DNA of 64,000 nt from Motacilla alba alba (GCF_015832195.1 NC_052032.1:2796618-2860617), one strand, 5' to 3'. Positions 11,441-24,849 are shown, counted from the first letter of the stretch. Notes: generated from the sequence alone by a model not told the origin. A program made the numbers and translations.

Positions 11441-11497
11441 TATGGAATCAGGGAATCACAGAGGGGTTTGGGGAGGAATGGGCCTTAGAGATCATCC
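11441..11497 (-). repeat. Short CR1 3' terminus interrupted by the duplicated unit
   Basis: GGAATCACAGAGGGGTTTGG and TTAGAGATCATCCA are CR1 3' terminal landmarks on the minus strand. The CR1 stops abruptly where the duplicated unit begins, and CR1-like sequence (GGCTCTGAGCTCCATCC) resumes at about 11911. Confidence 0.55.
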
Positions 11498-11910
11498 ATC
11501 TTTGCAATGTCACTCTCAGTTCATGCAGGCTGAACAATTTAATCTTGCCCATTCTTGAATTCTGCCTCCCTCTTATTCCTTTCTTTGATGCCTTTGTGCA
11601 AATCTCTTGGGGCTTCTTGGGCATACCACACACAGCAGGTTTTGCTGGTGGAAAAGCAGGATTTTCTCCTGTCCACAAGAGCTGGGCACTGAGATGCCGG
11701 AAGGACACTCAGGAGAACCCATCAACACGAACCACTGTAACAAAAAGCGTTTTTCTGGCAATTCCATGTTTCCAAACTTTCTCCTTAGATTTTCCACAGT
11801 GGAGCCCTGCCAGCCTACGTAGATCACTGAATGGTTTGGGTTGGAAGGGATCTTAAAAATCCCCTGGTCCCATCCCCTGCCATGGGCAGGGATGCCTCCC
11901 ACTGTCCCAG
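11498..11910. repeat. Local direct duplication, copy 1 (413 bp)
   Basis: Compared by eye with 15358-15770, this segment has the same length, no gaps and 11 differences (about 97% identity). It consists of about 320 bp of otherwise unrecognised DNA followed by the first 90 bp of a minus-orientation CR1 (from GATCACTGAATGG at 11822). Confidence 0.95.
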
Positions 11911-11940
11911 GTGGCTCTGAGCTCCATCCCGCCTGGAATG
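11822..11940 (-). repeat. CR1 LINE 3' end (minus orientation)
   Basis: GGTTTGGGTTGGAAGGGATC and CCATGGGCAGGGATGCCTCC are followed by a CR1 stretch of slightly different type from 11911, which suggests a junction between two CR1 sequences. Confidence 0.8.
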
Positions 11941-14900
11941 AAATGATTTCCAAGATCCTTTATCTTCACTGAGAGACCCCAGTGGTTGCAGGGTTCTCCA
12001 GCCCCCTCTGAGCTGGATTGTGTGTGCAGCTGATTGCACACTCGTGAACATGTGAGCACATGTGGAGAGCATTTGATATGGAAATGCAACATCAGTAAAT
12101 CGAGGTGGCTGCAAAACACCCAGAGCGCTGCGAGGATGAATCACCTCGTCGGAGGCTTTGTTTCCTCCGATGAATCACTGCGGGGTTGTGCTTGAGCTCC
12201 GCATCTCAGCCCTTGGCCAAGGCTGAAAAAGTTGTTTGGGTTTATTTTTTAACTGTGTTTATTAGAATCTCTGTCCATTCATGTGGTCCTGAGCAAAGCT
12301 GATCTCTGCCTGAAGGAAATGGCACTCCAATATCTCATTCCCAGCTCTGCTGTGAGGATACTTTTGGCTGTCAGCACAAAACACTCTTTTGAGGGAGATG
12401 CTGCCTATCTCCCATCTCTCATCCCAGCCCCTTGGAGGGTTTCCAAGAATAGCAACGTTCTTTACTCATTTTGTTTCTCAAATAAGATAACTGGATAAAA
12501 ATAGACATCAGACAGGAGGAAAATGAGGGGGAAAAGGGAAGGTTAAAGCTGCCATTGAGCAGTGTTATCTCCTTGGGAAGCTGCAGAGGGTTTATTCATG
12601 CTGTGCTGCTGCCTCCTTGCTCAAAAGAATTATATCACTCAGTCTTGTAAGAATATGGAAAATCAGGTATATTAAATTAGCAGAAAATTGGTTATGGGGA
12701 TAAAAACACCTCTTGATACTGCAGTGGATGTGCATCATCCATCTCCTTTGGAGAGCAGAGGTGTTAGGAGAGATAATAAAATGCAATAATAAAACAATAC
12801 AAATGGAACAGTTATAAAAGTGCAATAACTTCCACGAATTTGTCAGAGATAGAGTTTGCTCAGTGGGATTTATCGTCTGCTCAAACACACCCAGAGTCCT
12901 TCCCCTGTGGCATCCCCCAAACTGGGGAGCTGGAAAACCTGTGGTGCCTTTCAGCAGCACTTGAAAGAGTCAATCCAAGTAGAAAATTCATTTCTGGGTT
13001 TTTCCCAGAAATGTTCTGTGTTCTGCTTAATGGCCAGAAGAAATAATACATGAATTGCAGAGCTGGTAGAAATGGAATAATTAATATAGTTTAAATTTAA
13101 AAAATATGCAGTTATTCAGAATGAGATTTTCAGGGACGTCTAGAGATTTCAAATCACTGAAATTCCAGTTATTCTGTTATGGAACACCAGAAGAACATTA
13201 ATTTCCCACAAGGATCTCATAATTTCTTGAAAACCAGGCTATTTCTATGTGATTTCTGCAGCGTAATAAAAATATTGAGCCATACTGAAGTACATTCAGA
13301 CTCTCGTGCATACTCTAGGAACTAATTATTTAAAAAAAATAGAAGAGGATTGTATCCATTTCAAGTTCTTAAGAGAGAGGAATAGAACATTCACACTTCC
13401 TGGTGTGAGTGTGGCTCTTAAAGTCTCTGGAAATCTTGGCTTGAGAAAATCCATGAGGTGGATTTGGGTCAGGAGGAGGAAGTGCTCATGTATGGATTTG
13501 GGTAGCAGGAGGAAACAACCACTGGAGCCCAAGGGTGTGAAGGGAAAAACCCCATTTCAGAGTGCTGTGAGGGGCAGTGACACTGGCACAGTGTCACACA
13601 CACCCAAAATGGGCACAGAGAGGCAGCACCACCTCAAAAGCATCACTGAAAAGGATCTTACCCACAAGATCTGCAGGAGGATTACAGGATTTAAGCCAGA
13701 AAGGGCTTTTTAGATCATATAATGGGACACTGTTCAGGAAAGGGCACAGAGTTTTATCCTAAACCCTGGAAAATGAGAATTCTGCTGAGCATCAGGTGGG
13801 GCTGAGCTGTGGGGCAGGATCAGGCTGGAGCAGCATCCTGTACCTGCATGGGGCCCTGTCACCCACCTAAGGGACAGCAGGAGGCTTGTGGGCACCCAGG
13901 GGTGGGGATGAGCAGTGGTTTTGGAAGTGAGGACACTGGGAAGGGCAGCTTGGGTGTCTTTGAGACACAGATCTGAGGGTCTGGGTCAGGACAGGCAGGG
14001 CTCTGAAATGGTTCAGCTGTAATAATCAGAATTTCCCCCTGTGTCAGTATGAATTATTAATCATTGGCCATGGAAAGAAGTGGAACTATGAACTGAAGGT
14101 TGGTCAGGCTGATTTAGGGAGGAAGCTGCTATTTGTGTTCCCTGTGCATACGAGTTGGAAGCTTTTGATAAAAGAGAGATGAGAGATCTGAGGTGAGATT
14201 GAAAACAATCAAACCTTTCTAGGGACCCCATCATCTCTGGTTAGACTTCACTGGGAGAGCAGAGTTACCTCACAGCTGAATTCACCTGGCAGCATGAGGT
14301 AGCCAGGTTGGAAATAAATCCCCTCCCCCCCAAAGCTGGCATTGAGCATTTGACAGCTCTTAAATCTCTCCATGTCCTACAAACAGGGTCTGCTCAGCAT
14401 GGCATTCATACACTGAACCCTACTGGGAAATAATATGAGAACCACTGAAAAATCAAAGTTTCACTAGCTTGAGATGCAGTCTGTACGTCAAGGGAAGTGC
14501 AGGAATGTGGGGTGAAAGTCTATTTATAATTCTGGCAGGTTGAAAGGCTTTGTTAGTTCACCTTTCTCAAAATAAGAAAGCTCCATCACTCTTCTGTTCA
14601 GGCAAGAAACTGTGAAGTTGTTTATTTTTTCCATCCCTATAGGGCAAATAAGGAAAGATCTCACAAAATTCCCTCTGTAGAGTGCCTTGGGTGCCAGGGC
14701 CACCTTCTGTTTCTCAGTCTGGGGTGGATTTATCCCCACAGCAACTGCTGAGGTGGGTCAGTGTTGGTGTTCCTCCTCTACCTCCCCATTAAAAGACAGA
14801 AATGAAGCATCAGAAGGTGGAAGTGCCTTTGTTTCACCTTGGGGTTAAACACAGCTGTGCCCCTCCAGTCTCTTTAGATGTTTTTGCCCCTAAAGGCTCC

Positions 14901-15357
14901 CTGAAGCAGTCCCAAGACTCCCCGGAGTCCTGGGGATGCCATGATTGGCAGGCATGCCAACAACAGCACGATTGCCAGGGCATCACCACTGCCTGTTCAT
15001 TTCCTTAAGCCACAAAATGTAAAAATCACAGGAGAATGGAAAAGGAAAATTAAAATATTCAGCCTTGAGTGACAGTCTTTGTTTGTCCTTACAGAAGTAT
15101 TTGTCAGGTAAAATCCTGCATCTGCCAGCATTTTCTCTGGAACAGTTACCCTGAAATTATCCAAAGCCTTTTCAGAGCTGTTTTTCCTAGCCACAAGAAG
15201 GACACATCCACTCTGGATCCTGTTTGGTTTGCCCACCATGGAATGAAGTTTGGCATTTTCCTTTGATTCCAATCAGGGCATACAAAAGCTCTGTGCATTG
15301 CCACTGATATTCACATCATTTCTACTCCAGTTTCTCTTGAATTAATGAAACCCCAGA
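11941..15357. other. Intergenic: no gene or repeat recognised
   Basis: This is a long stretch of ordinary-looking DNA. A 7-bp inverted repeat (TCGGAGG...CCTCCGA) sits near 12145-12167 in a small CpG-richer patch. The ORFs are short and without family resemblance. Confidence 0.5.
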
Positions 15358-15770
15358 ATCTTTGCAATGTCACTCTCAGTTCATGCAGGCTGAACAATTT
15401 AATCTTGCCCATTCTTGAATTCTGCCTCCCTCTTATTCCTTTCTTTGATGCCTTTGTGCAAATCTCTTGGGGCTTCTTGGGCACACCACACACAGCAGGT
15501 CTTGCTTGTGGAAAAGCAGGATTTTCCCCTGTCCAGAAGAGCTGGGCACTGAGATGCCTGAAGGACACTCCGCAGAACCCATCAACACGAACCACTGTAA
15601 CAAAAAGCGTTTTTCTGGCAATTCAATGTTTCCAAACTTTCTCCTTAGATTTTCCACAGTGGAGCCCTGCCAGCCTACGTAGATCACTGAATGGTTTGGG
15701 TTGGAAGGGATCTTAAAAATCCCCTGGTCCCATCTCCTGCCATGGGCAGGGACGCCTCCCACTGTCCCAG
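15358..15770. repeat. Local direct duplication, copy 2 (413 bp)
   Basis: Partner of 11498-11910 at a 3,860-bp offset. Here the CR1 part continues without a break for several hundred bases, so this copy looks like the source. Confidence 0.95.
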
Positions 15771-16085
15771 GCTGCTCCAAGCCCTGTCCAGCCTGGCCTT
15801 GGGCACTGCCAGGGATCCAGGGGCAGCCCCAGCTGCTCTGGGCACCCTGTGCCAGGGCCTGCCCACCCTCCCAGGGAAGGATTTATTCCCAATACCCCAT
15901 CTACCCCTGCCCACATTTATCTTAAGGCCAGTCCCCCTTGTCCCATCACTGCCCATCCTCATGAAAGTCTCTTCCCAACCTTCTCATAAGTCCTCTTGAG
16001 CACTGGAAGGTGCTCAAAGATCTCCCCAGAGCCTTCTCTTCTCCCAGAGGAAGGAATGCCACAAGGGGAAGCTCAGCCACACCTG
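15682..16085 (-). repeat. CR1 LINE 3' fragment (minus orientation)
   Basis: It starts GATCACTGAATGGTTTGGG and continues through GCCAGGGATCCAGGGGCAGC and GCCAGGGCCTGCCCACCCTC to TCTCCCCAGAGCCTTCTCTT, which is normal CR1 order read in reverse. Confidence 0.9.
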
Positions 16086-18959
16086 CAGAGGTGCCGCCAA
16101 GCAGCACCTGGGAACCTGTGTGTTCCCAGAGCTGGCTGACAATTCCCAAGGAGCTGAAGCCCTGCGGGATTCAGGAGCTGTGGTTTGGTGAGTCAGCAGG
16201 AAACACCACCCAGAGCAACTCAAGGTGATGCTGAACTGCGTGAGCAAACCTGGCCTGCGGTTTCATGCAAAGCCTTTTTCCTTCTTTTAGTCTGTGTGGG
16301 TTCATGCCCCCTAAATTTCGCTCTCAGTTTCAGGTGTGAATGAATTGAATATCTTCAGGTTGTATTCAGTTAAGAGAAACTCCCCAATTCGGACTGGTTT
16401 CAGTACAAACCTAAGCAAAACCACAGAATTGCTCATGGTCTCCAGACCAAAGCATGCAGGTCACCTTGTCTTTTGGGGTTTCATTATGAAAATTTCATGG
16501 AGTTTGAAATAGAATAGACCCAAAGCTTTGAATTGCGGCTTGTCCACTTCTGCCTACTGGGAATATAATGGTTAGTGATGGAAATCTTTGCTGTCAAGAG
16601 ACATTTCTGTGCTCCCCAGTTGGTTTTAAGTGAAAATTAATTGATTTATTTGCCCTCCTTGGGTCCTGAACTTTGAGCTTGGTTTCAGCCCTTGCTTTGG
16701 TCTTCTTAGCATGGTTTCAACCCATGTCTGGAAGATCAAAAATCATGGATTCTTCCTCATGGTGGGAAATCCGTGCAGGCATGGCATAGCCAAGCCTATA
16801 TCTTCTATATCTCAGTGTTTAAAGAGATTTAGAAAATGCTGAGACTCTGGTGTTGTTCTCTCTTACTGATTAACAGGGGATTCTTCCAGGGGAGATTAAA
16901 ACTTGGATAATTTCTAAGTCAGGGAAATGATCAAGCACTTGGTAACTCACACTTATGTGAGCGTGGTGCACATGAAAGACAACTTCAGCCTTGAATTTGT
17001 GACAATCAAATAGCAGAGAAATGAAAACATGAGTGAGATGGAGGGTGGGCAATGCTGCAGAAAATTTGTAGAAAATTTGTCTTGAAATACATCTCATTTT
17101 TAGTGATGCACAAGCAGATGTGTGTATTTTTCCTGGGTACACTTCTAAAGGCTGTGTCTCACCTACTGAGCCAATTCTGTCATCCAGGATACATCAGTGC
17201 TAATCCATTCTGCTGAATTCCTTAGGAATTGCTTTATTGAGCACAACTGAACCAAGAAACAGCTAGACTGGAAGATTTCATCTTAGAAGACAGCCAGGTT
17301 TCAGCTCAAAGGCTTCCAGTCAGGATGGACTTGCCACTTCTTCCAAGGAGTCACAGCAATGTTTAACTAACTCCAGTCTGATGGATTTGCTTCTCTTTTC
17401 TGTTGGATAGACAGAGCCAGAGAGAAAAGAGGAAAACCTTGTGGATCATTTTCCCTCAGCTGTTGTTAACTCACATTTCCACAGTTCAAAACTTTATTTT
17501 AACCTAAATTCGCATGAAACCAGTTTCAGATTTCCTTGTTTCCCCAGCTGGAATAAATAAATAAATAAGCAAACCAAATGTGTAAAATTTCTCTTAGTAA
17601 AGATATTTTCTAGACCCCAAACCATTTGTTCACTCCTGCTCCTGTTGTGCAGGGAAAATCTGCACCCAATTTCCCCTGCTCAACAGAGAGAGTGACTTCT
17701 CAAAACACGTAGGATGGGAAAATGCAGCTTCAAACAGTGTTTTGAATGAATAAAATAAAAACACAGCGAACAATTGAAACGTTTGAAGCATCCACTCAAA
17801 TGCAAAAAATATCCCCTTTCTCTGTGGCCACTGCTAAATGTAACAAGGCAGTTTCAGGATGTGTCTTGATATGCTGCTTTTGGTTGGTTTTCTTGGGTTT
17901 GAACTAGTTTCTAGACAAGGTTGGCCCGTGGGAAAAACCCAGACTGGGAGGAAATCTGGTTTCACATCTGGTCCCTGCCCAGGGCTGTTTCACAACCATG
18001 TCCCACCCTGGTGGCTCTGGAGAAAGGAGCAGGGTGGGACCCGAGAGGGTATCAGCATCCCTTGGAAGTGGAGCATCGTTTCAGAGGAGATATTCAGGAC
18101 TTTGCCTCGAGTTTCTTAGGCCAGAAGCCCAAGGGAAAAGAGTGGGAGAGGAGCAGTGACCACTCTGCAAGGAGAGCCACCAAGATGTGCTTTGCACTTT
18201 TCTGCTGCTCTATGAACACCTAGGGAAGGGAGATGTTTGAGCCCAGCTCTGAGCAGAAGCACCTGATAATGATAATATCTACGTGTCTAAATCCAGCTAT
18301 TTTCACCCCACAGCTCAAATCTTGTTAGAAGCAAAATCTTCTTGATTTTTTACCATTTTACAGACAGAAAATCTCAAGCAGGGGGTGGAGAAGTGAAAAA
18401 TGGAGCAGACACTCTCCAAAAGCTTTGCCGGATGAATTGGGTGAGGTCCGTGGAGCTGCAGTGTGGCTCTTCCCTGAATTCCAACAGGAATCATTGGCCA
18501 GAGAAAAGCTCCAGGAGCACTTGTGACAGGGGCTTGTCCCTGTTGTCCCAGCTGAGCAAGGCCAGGAATGAGGGAGGGATGTGGTGAAGATCGTGAGGAG
18601 GTGGTGGTGTAGGTTGTGAGAGAACATGAAGCAGCTTCAACATGAGCAGAGGAAACTTCACATTTGGAATTTCAAAAAGTCAACTCGACATTTCTGCTGT
18701 AGCAGATAAACATCTCAGTCTCTTTTATGGCTGGGAATAATCTTTTTCTGTTTATAAATAGAAAAAAACGCAACAAGTTACCCGGTGTTATTTCCTCTGG
18801 GTTTTTGGGGGTGGATATCTGTGGGTGGTAAACAGCCCACAAAGAAGTTGTTGTTATTAATAATCAATGTGAAGCAGGGGAGGGCAGGAGCTGAGGCTGA
18901 GATGAGCCAGGTTTGGGCTCACCACAAACCAAATACAGGTGAGGAAGGGATGGCACAGC
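16086..18959. other. Intergenic: repeat-poor, no gene recognised
   Basis: The only clear simple repeat is a short (AATA)n run near 17553-17571. There is no convincing exon or element. Confidence 0.5.
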
Positions 18960-18989
18960 CACACTACTGCTCTGGGGCTGTGATTATTG

Positions 18990-19222
18990 GACACAGTCCC
19001 AAGCTGCATCAAGGGAAATACAGGCTGGATATTAGGAGAAAGTTTTTAACAGAAAGAGTGAGAAAGCTCTGGAATGTTCTGCCCAGGGAGGTCGTGGAGT
19101 CACCATCTCTGTTTAAAAAAGCCTGGGTGTGGCACTGGGTGCCACAGTCTAGTTGTGTTAGGGCTGGGTTGGACTCGATGATCTTGAAGGTCTCTTCCAA
19201 CCTGGTCATTCTGTGATTCTGT
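18990..19222 (+). repeat. CR1 LINE 3' end (plus orientation)
   Basis: Contains GGCTGGATATTAGGAGAAAG, GCCCAGGGAGGTCGTGGAGT and GGACTCGATGATCTTGAAGG, and ends ATTCTGTGATTCTGTG, a well-preserved CR1 3' end. Confidence 0.92.
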
Positions 19223-19929
19223 GCATTGCTGCTTTGTGATATTATTTATATCCCTACTAGCATTTTTCTTGCCAAAAGACACCTTGGGCAGACACACAAA
19301 GACCTGGAAGCCTCAAAACTAGAAATGAGCCAAGAAGGCATTGACAAGCAGCTGGACAGGGTGAGCAGAGCCCTTGAGGAAGTGTTTTAGCCTTGGAAAG
19401 CCTTGCTGGTGTTGTGGTGACAGCCAGCAATGGACACCTGTGGTCTGGGGTGCTGCACAAACACACTCCGAGGCAGTCTGGGGAGTGCAGCGTGGTCAGC
19501 TGGTGCAGAGGCTGATGAGGAGGAGAAGCACAGCACATTTATCAGTGTTTTGAGGCTCTGTGTGCCAGTCTGGAGTGCAGGGTGTGCCCTTGTTCTCCTG
19601 GAACATCCCCAGGGTGGGCAGCAAAGCCTTCAGCGCTGGTCCTGCAGGGGGTGGATCTGCCTTTGGGGAGAGGGCAAGAGGAAAGCTTTGCAGCTGGGAC
19701 TCTGAGGCACCCAAGGCATTTCTGCATGCCCAGGTGGCCTGTGGCCATGGGGGACAGTCCCAGCAGGTGCCAGCTGGTAAATCTGTGCCAGCTGCATCAG
19801 CAAAGCCAAGATAGCCTAAACCCTGTGGGTGCCATGGCATTTGGGATGTACTGGGGGTACATCTGGCCAGTGAGGCTTCAGAGTGACCTTCAGGGCAACC
19901 TCAGCCATCAAATCTGAAACCAGCTGGAG
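19223..19929. other. Intergenic: no feature recognised
   Basis: GC-richer DNA with overlapping chance ORFs in several frames and no family resemblance. Confidence 0.45.
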
Positions 19930-20106
19930 CTTCTCAGGGTGCCCAGAGCAGCTGTGGCTGCCTCTGGATCCCTGGCAGTGCCCAACCCAGGCTGGACAGG
20001 GCTTGGAGCAGCCTGGGACAGTGGGAGGTGTCCCTGCCCACGGCAGGGGTGGCACTGGATGAACTTTAAGGTCCTTCCAACCAAACCATTCTGGGATTCT
20101 CTGAAA
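19930..20106 (+). repeat. CR1 LINE 3' end (plus orientation)
   Basis: GGGTGCCCAGAGCAGCTGTG, GGACAGTGGGAGGTGTCC and ACCATTCTGGGATTCTCTG appear in CR1 order. Confidence 0.88.
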
Positions 20107-22070
20107 TATTGCAGTGCATTCCCCTCCTCTCAGAAATGCTGTTTCACTAAAAGCAAAACTAGAGTTCGGAAAGATGATCATTCTGATAAAACTATTCAGA
20201 AATAATTAAAAAAACCCTTTTATTTTAATAAGCTTGAAAGACACATGTTCAGCATTCGGGGAATAGAATGATTTCCTTTTTCTATAAAAATGACATTTTG
20301 TTTTGGAACTCTTCACTTGTTATTAATTTATTTATTCAATATGTTTATTCAGCTTGAAACTATGGGGAAAATTAAGCCTTTTGATCTATGTTTGCTACGT
20401 TTTAGTGGTGGAGAAAGGGACTTTTTTCTTGTGATGCATTTCTAGGATTTTTTTTTTGTGTAAATAGAATTTATTCTTAAGCTGCCTCATTACAAACAAA
20501 ACACAACATCTAATTAATTCCTGATGAAATATTTGCATCACTGGCAGTTTTTCAGTGATAGCAAACTCTGTCAGCACTTCTATTCAGCAATTCAGGAAGC
20601 CTTCCCTTACTGCCAACCTAATGGATTTTGTTACATTTTGGAAAAGGATCAGTTTTGTTTTATTTCCTGAAGAAAAAAAGAATTCCTCAGTGCAACAAGG
20701 ACTGGAGGATGATGCACAAGAGGGGACAGGGACTTGCAGGCAGGAAAAATAGGTGATTATAGGAAGAGGTGGAGAAGGAAGGAGCTGTAGGGATAAGTGA
20801 GGATTAGGTGGCTGAAAGATTAAACTTGTGGGTCCAAGGGAATGGGAAGGATGTTGTCATGAAGTTTTCATGGGACCTGGACACAAGAAAAGATGCCCAT
20901 CCTTGCAGGGCACTGTCCCAGGGGATGGAGCCAGGCAGAGGTCAGGCAGCTCCAGCAGAGCAGCAAACACTGGTGGCTAAATGAATTTCTTTAGGAAATT
21001 CTTTTAGGCACCATTTTTTCTGATTAAAGCCAGCAGTTGATTCAGGGATTCTCCACACAAAGAAGAATTTTCTATAGGCAGCCCTTGAGACTTCTGTAAT
21101 GTCAAAATCTAAATATTTATCTGGGCCTCCAGCTGAGTGTGCAGCACAAAGGGAAGGAAAGCAGCCAGGTGGAAACCAAAATGACAGAGCACCTTGTGGA
21201 CCTGCAAGTCAGAGCAAATCCCAGTCAGAAGCAGAGTCTGGTGACCTCAACCAGAGGTTCACTGGGTGCAGCCATTGAAAGGCAATTCATCTGTTTGATT
21301 AATTGAGAAGTAGAGGAGGAAGTACCCCAAGAGCTCAGGTTAGCACAGGATACAGTCCTAGACAGCTGCACAGCCCACAGCCCAAGCTTTCAACACTCCT
21401 GCGGTGGAATGGGCTGTGATAGCCATCTGCGTGAGCAGAGAACTGCCTGCCATGAGATGCTGGGGCTCTAAAACTGGGAGAAAATCATTCAGTGACTCAT
21501 CAATTCATTAGAAAAGGAACTTTCAGGTTGACCAAGCCTGTTCATGAATTTGAGTTGGGTTTTGCTGAATGATTGAGGTGAAACCACAAGTTTTGGAAGT
21601 ACTGAAACATCAGAATTAGACAAGATGAAGCAGTGGTTTAGATCCAAGATTGCTCGCTTAGTTTGGCTCTTGCCAAAACCTGAGAGAGATGATGGAGGCA
21701 TTTTTTCCTCATCCATTACCAGGCTGATTAATTTACCAACTGATGCCATAATAACAGATGTAATCTCCTCTCTGAGTAATTCAGAGCACAGATTTGAGCA
21801 ATTTTCCCCTATCTTCAAGAAATCATGACTGTGACAGCATGTACAAATTAGAATCCCATAATCTGAATGAAAGCACAGGAAAATACGTGATAATAATTCC
21901 ATGAAAAGTGCAAGCTAAAATTCCCTCCCTGGGACTCCCAGAATGAGTACATATTAGAGGAGTCTGTGAATTCAGCCACTGATGACCTGGACTCAACAGG
22001 AGATCAACAACCCTTTCAATATTAGCTGAGTAAAGATGAAAGTCCAGCTTGGCTTAGTTTTATCTTTATT
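20107..22070. other. Intergenic: no feature recognised
   Basis: AT-rich on the left and ordinary elsewhere. No exon, CR1 or LTR could be supported. Confidence 0.5.
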
Positions 22071-22265
22071 TTTATGCCAGGATCAGCAATAGACACAGAA
22101 AGGTGAGTTCCATACCTACTTAATAAATAAATAAATGAATACATACATAAATAAATACATATATAAATATATAAAACCATTCTGGAGCCCAGCAGGGACA
22201 GATTGTCCAGAGCCACCTAACCAATGGAATCACAGAATGGTTTGGAAGGGACCTTAAAGGATCAT
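22071..22265. repeat. Second local duplication, copy 1
   Basis: Shares TTTATGCCAGGA, AGCAATAGACACAGAAAGG, CCATTCTGGAGCCCAGCAGG and AGAGCCACCTAACCAATGG with 24850-25070 in the same order. An AAATA-type microsatellite in the middle differs in length. The unit ends inside a minus-orientation CR1 3' end. Confidence 0.9.
22122..22178. repeat. (AATA)n / (ATACATA)n microsatellite
   Basis: Runs of AATAAATAAATA pass into ATACATACATAAATA. It is inside the duplicated unit and is shorter and interrupted in the other copy. Confidence 0.85.
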
Positions 22266-22360
22266 CTGATTCCACGCCCTGCCATGGGCTGGGACACCTC
22301 CCACTGGAGCAGGGTGCTCAGAGCTCCATCCAGCCTGGCCCTGGACACTTCCAGGGTCAC
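22226..22360 (-). repeat. CR1 LINE 3' end (minus orientation)
   Basis: GGAATCACAGAATGGTTTGG, CCTGCCATGGGCTGGGACAC and TCAGAGCTCCATCCAGCCTG are in reverse CR1 order. Confidence 0.88.
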
Positions 22361-24289
22361 CACCTGCTGTCTTTGGTCCCTGCAATGAGCACAGAGCAGC
22401 CCAAATTCCCACCCAGCCCAGTGCACCATCAGCAATAACTGAGTACAAGATGCTTTGGGAGAGAGGAAAAGCAACTGCTAAAATACAGCCGGGATTCACC
22501 TGTGTGAATTCCTGCTTGAGTCCAGTTACCCTCTGTGACAGTGATATCCATGATTTAATTGTGCAATGTAGAAAACAAGCATTCTTTTCATTTATTTGAA
22601 GTGCTGAAGGGTTTGTTTTCCTTAGGTTTGTTGAGTTATGGCCTGGATTCATCCCTGGCTTACTGCCTCTCCTCAGTCAAGGTTTAATAGGGATCTTTGA
22701 AATCTCTTTATTTTAAAATAAAGAGAGAAAAGGGAACTTTTCCAAATGGGATTGTCCAGTTTATTTTATGCCTCTGGTTCAGGAGAGCATGGCTCATGTC
22801 CTGTCCTCCCCAGAGACTCCGCTGCCATCAGCTTTGGCTGAGAGAGCTCCATGCCTGGGACACTTCAGTGTCTGGGCAAACACAGCCTGGCTGGGCAGGG
22901 CAGCACTGCCTGAAGTCTCAGACAAGGCAAAGAAGGAGGAAAATCAACAGCAAGGTGTGGTCTTGATATGAATCCTGCAGGGCAGCTAGACCCAGAGAGC
23001 TGTGACCCCCGAGGGACAATGACAGAAAGTGCCTGACTTTTATCTTGGAGCAAAAGCCGTTAAAAGTGAGCTGGATGAAGGGGGGAGGTGTCCCTGCTGG
23101 TTTCTAGGATGAAGCAGCTGCAGGACCCTGCCTCACAAGGAACCAGACCTGCACTCAATCCCCTGCATGAAGAGCCAGAAGGGATGCAGCCCTTCCCAAG
23201 GCCAGCCTGGCTGGGAGGCTCTGAGCAGCTCTGCTTGGCCTTGAGAGGTTTATCTGAGAGCAGAAAACTCCGAAATCATGAAGAAAAACCAAAATGAAAC
23301 ACTATTTGCTCGTTAAAAGAGCTGAGGCAGCTTTTTAGGTTTGTTTTCATTTCAGCGGATGCCAGGTCATTTTTAATTTTGATGTGTTCGTTCTCCCATC
23401 CCTACAGATGCAGGCACAGTAAGAACACACCTCAGGCTGCCTGACAGATTTCTGGTGTGGTTTTGTAAGGTTTCCTGAGAATCAGGGGACATTTCTTGTT
23501 TTGCAGCTTTACAAAAACCCACAAGTGCCTGAGTGCTGTGGTGCTCTAGCAAACAGGTCAGCGCCAGGGGTTACCCAGGGGCACAAACTGTGGCTCTGCT
23601 CATCTGCTGGCCCCTGGCACAAACCCACACTGGGGCTCCTGGTGGCCCCTCAGGGGTTGGGATGTGCCAATGAGGTTCTTCTGGAGCTGCAAGGAGAATG
23701 TGGTTTGTATTTACCAGCACCTGTGGCAAATTCATCTCAGAGCCTCCCACAGGGCACCCTGTGTGCACACAATGATGCAGAAAGAACAGGAGGAGGGAGC
23801 TGTGTCAGATGTTCCCCTGCTGCTGGAGAGTTTAGTTTTGAAAGAAGAAGAAGAAGAAAAAAAAAGCTTTAAGGTACTTTCTGTTGTTTTTTTAATTATT
23901 TTTTTTTCTTCTTTCACTGAGGACATTGGGTGGAAATTATTACAGCAGGAGCCAGGCAGGGTCTGTGTGTGCTGAGCTCTGCCCAGCCCTGTGCCTCGGG
24001 GAGTGAGGATGTGAAGGGAGGGGGATGGCAGAGCAGGGAGGAAGAGGATGATGCTTTGGGCTCTGGCAGTGATTTTCTCTGCTGGTTGGTGTTGCTGTGC
24101 TCAGCTTTTGACACAGGTGAAATGGAAGTGCCCAGGATTTGGTGTGTTTGAGGGGTTCCTGTAGGAGGTGTTTTCCAGCAGACTTCTCAGTGAGAAGAAA
24201 AATTTAATGGAAGAAGAGAAGAGATTAGGAACATTTACTTTACCTTCCTCGCCATGCCCATATGGACACCTCTATGTGGCTGTGCCAGA
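22361..24289. other. Intergenic: no gene recognised
   Basis: A short (GAA)n-type purine run sits near 23836-23866, followed by a T-rich run. Nothing else could be supported. Confidence 0.5.
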
Positions 24290-24535
24290 TAATTTTAATA
24301 TATAATTATTAGAGAGATATATATAGTATTATAAATATTATATATATAATTTTTGGTAATATATAACTATAATATATAATTATAGTATAATATATTAAAT
24401 TAACTAAATAAATAATAATAAAAATAAGTTAATTAAATAAATAATAAAGTAAATGAATTAAAATGTCAATATTATAATTATTAAAATGAAAATTATTTAG
24501 ATTTATTAATAGATAATCATAATTTTGTAGTAATA
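24290..24535. repeat. AT-rich low-complexity block
   Basis: About 245 bp made almost only of A and T, with TATATA and AATAAATAA runs and no longer-range unit. Confidence 0.9.
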
Positions 24536-24849
24536 CAAGCAAAGCTTTAAGGAAAGGCTTTTTCCATAAAGAATTTCCTCTTCCCCAGGTGGGTGACAGC
24601 AAGGAGAATGCAAAATTCCAGAAAGGTGTAGAGCCAATGACACTGGGTGATTAATGAACCAACCCATCTGTCTTACCCCAACCACAGCACCTCACAATGG
24701 ACTTTCACTTTCTCCCAGGGGCCTCCCAAACATCCTCACCCTGAGGGCCAGGCTGCTTGAGCTGATGTTTCTCACTCAGAAAGGGGCTGGGCTCTCACTG
24801 GGGAAGGCACTTCTGTAGAATTTCTGGTATTTCTCTGTCCTGAATGGTG

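Noticed and set aside
11182..11856. 224-codon ORF, part of which recurs at 15345-15716
   Set aside because: The similarity comes from the DNA duplication. The frame is not otherwise protein-like.
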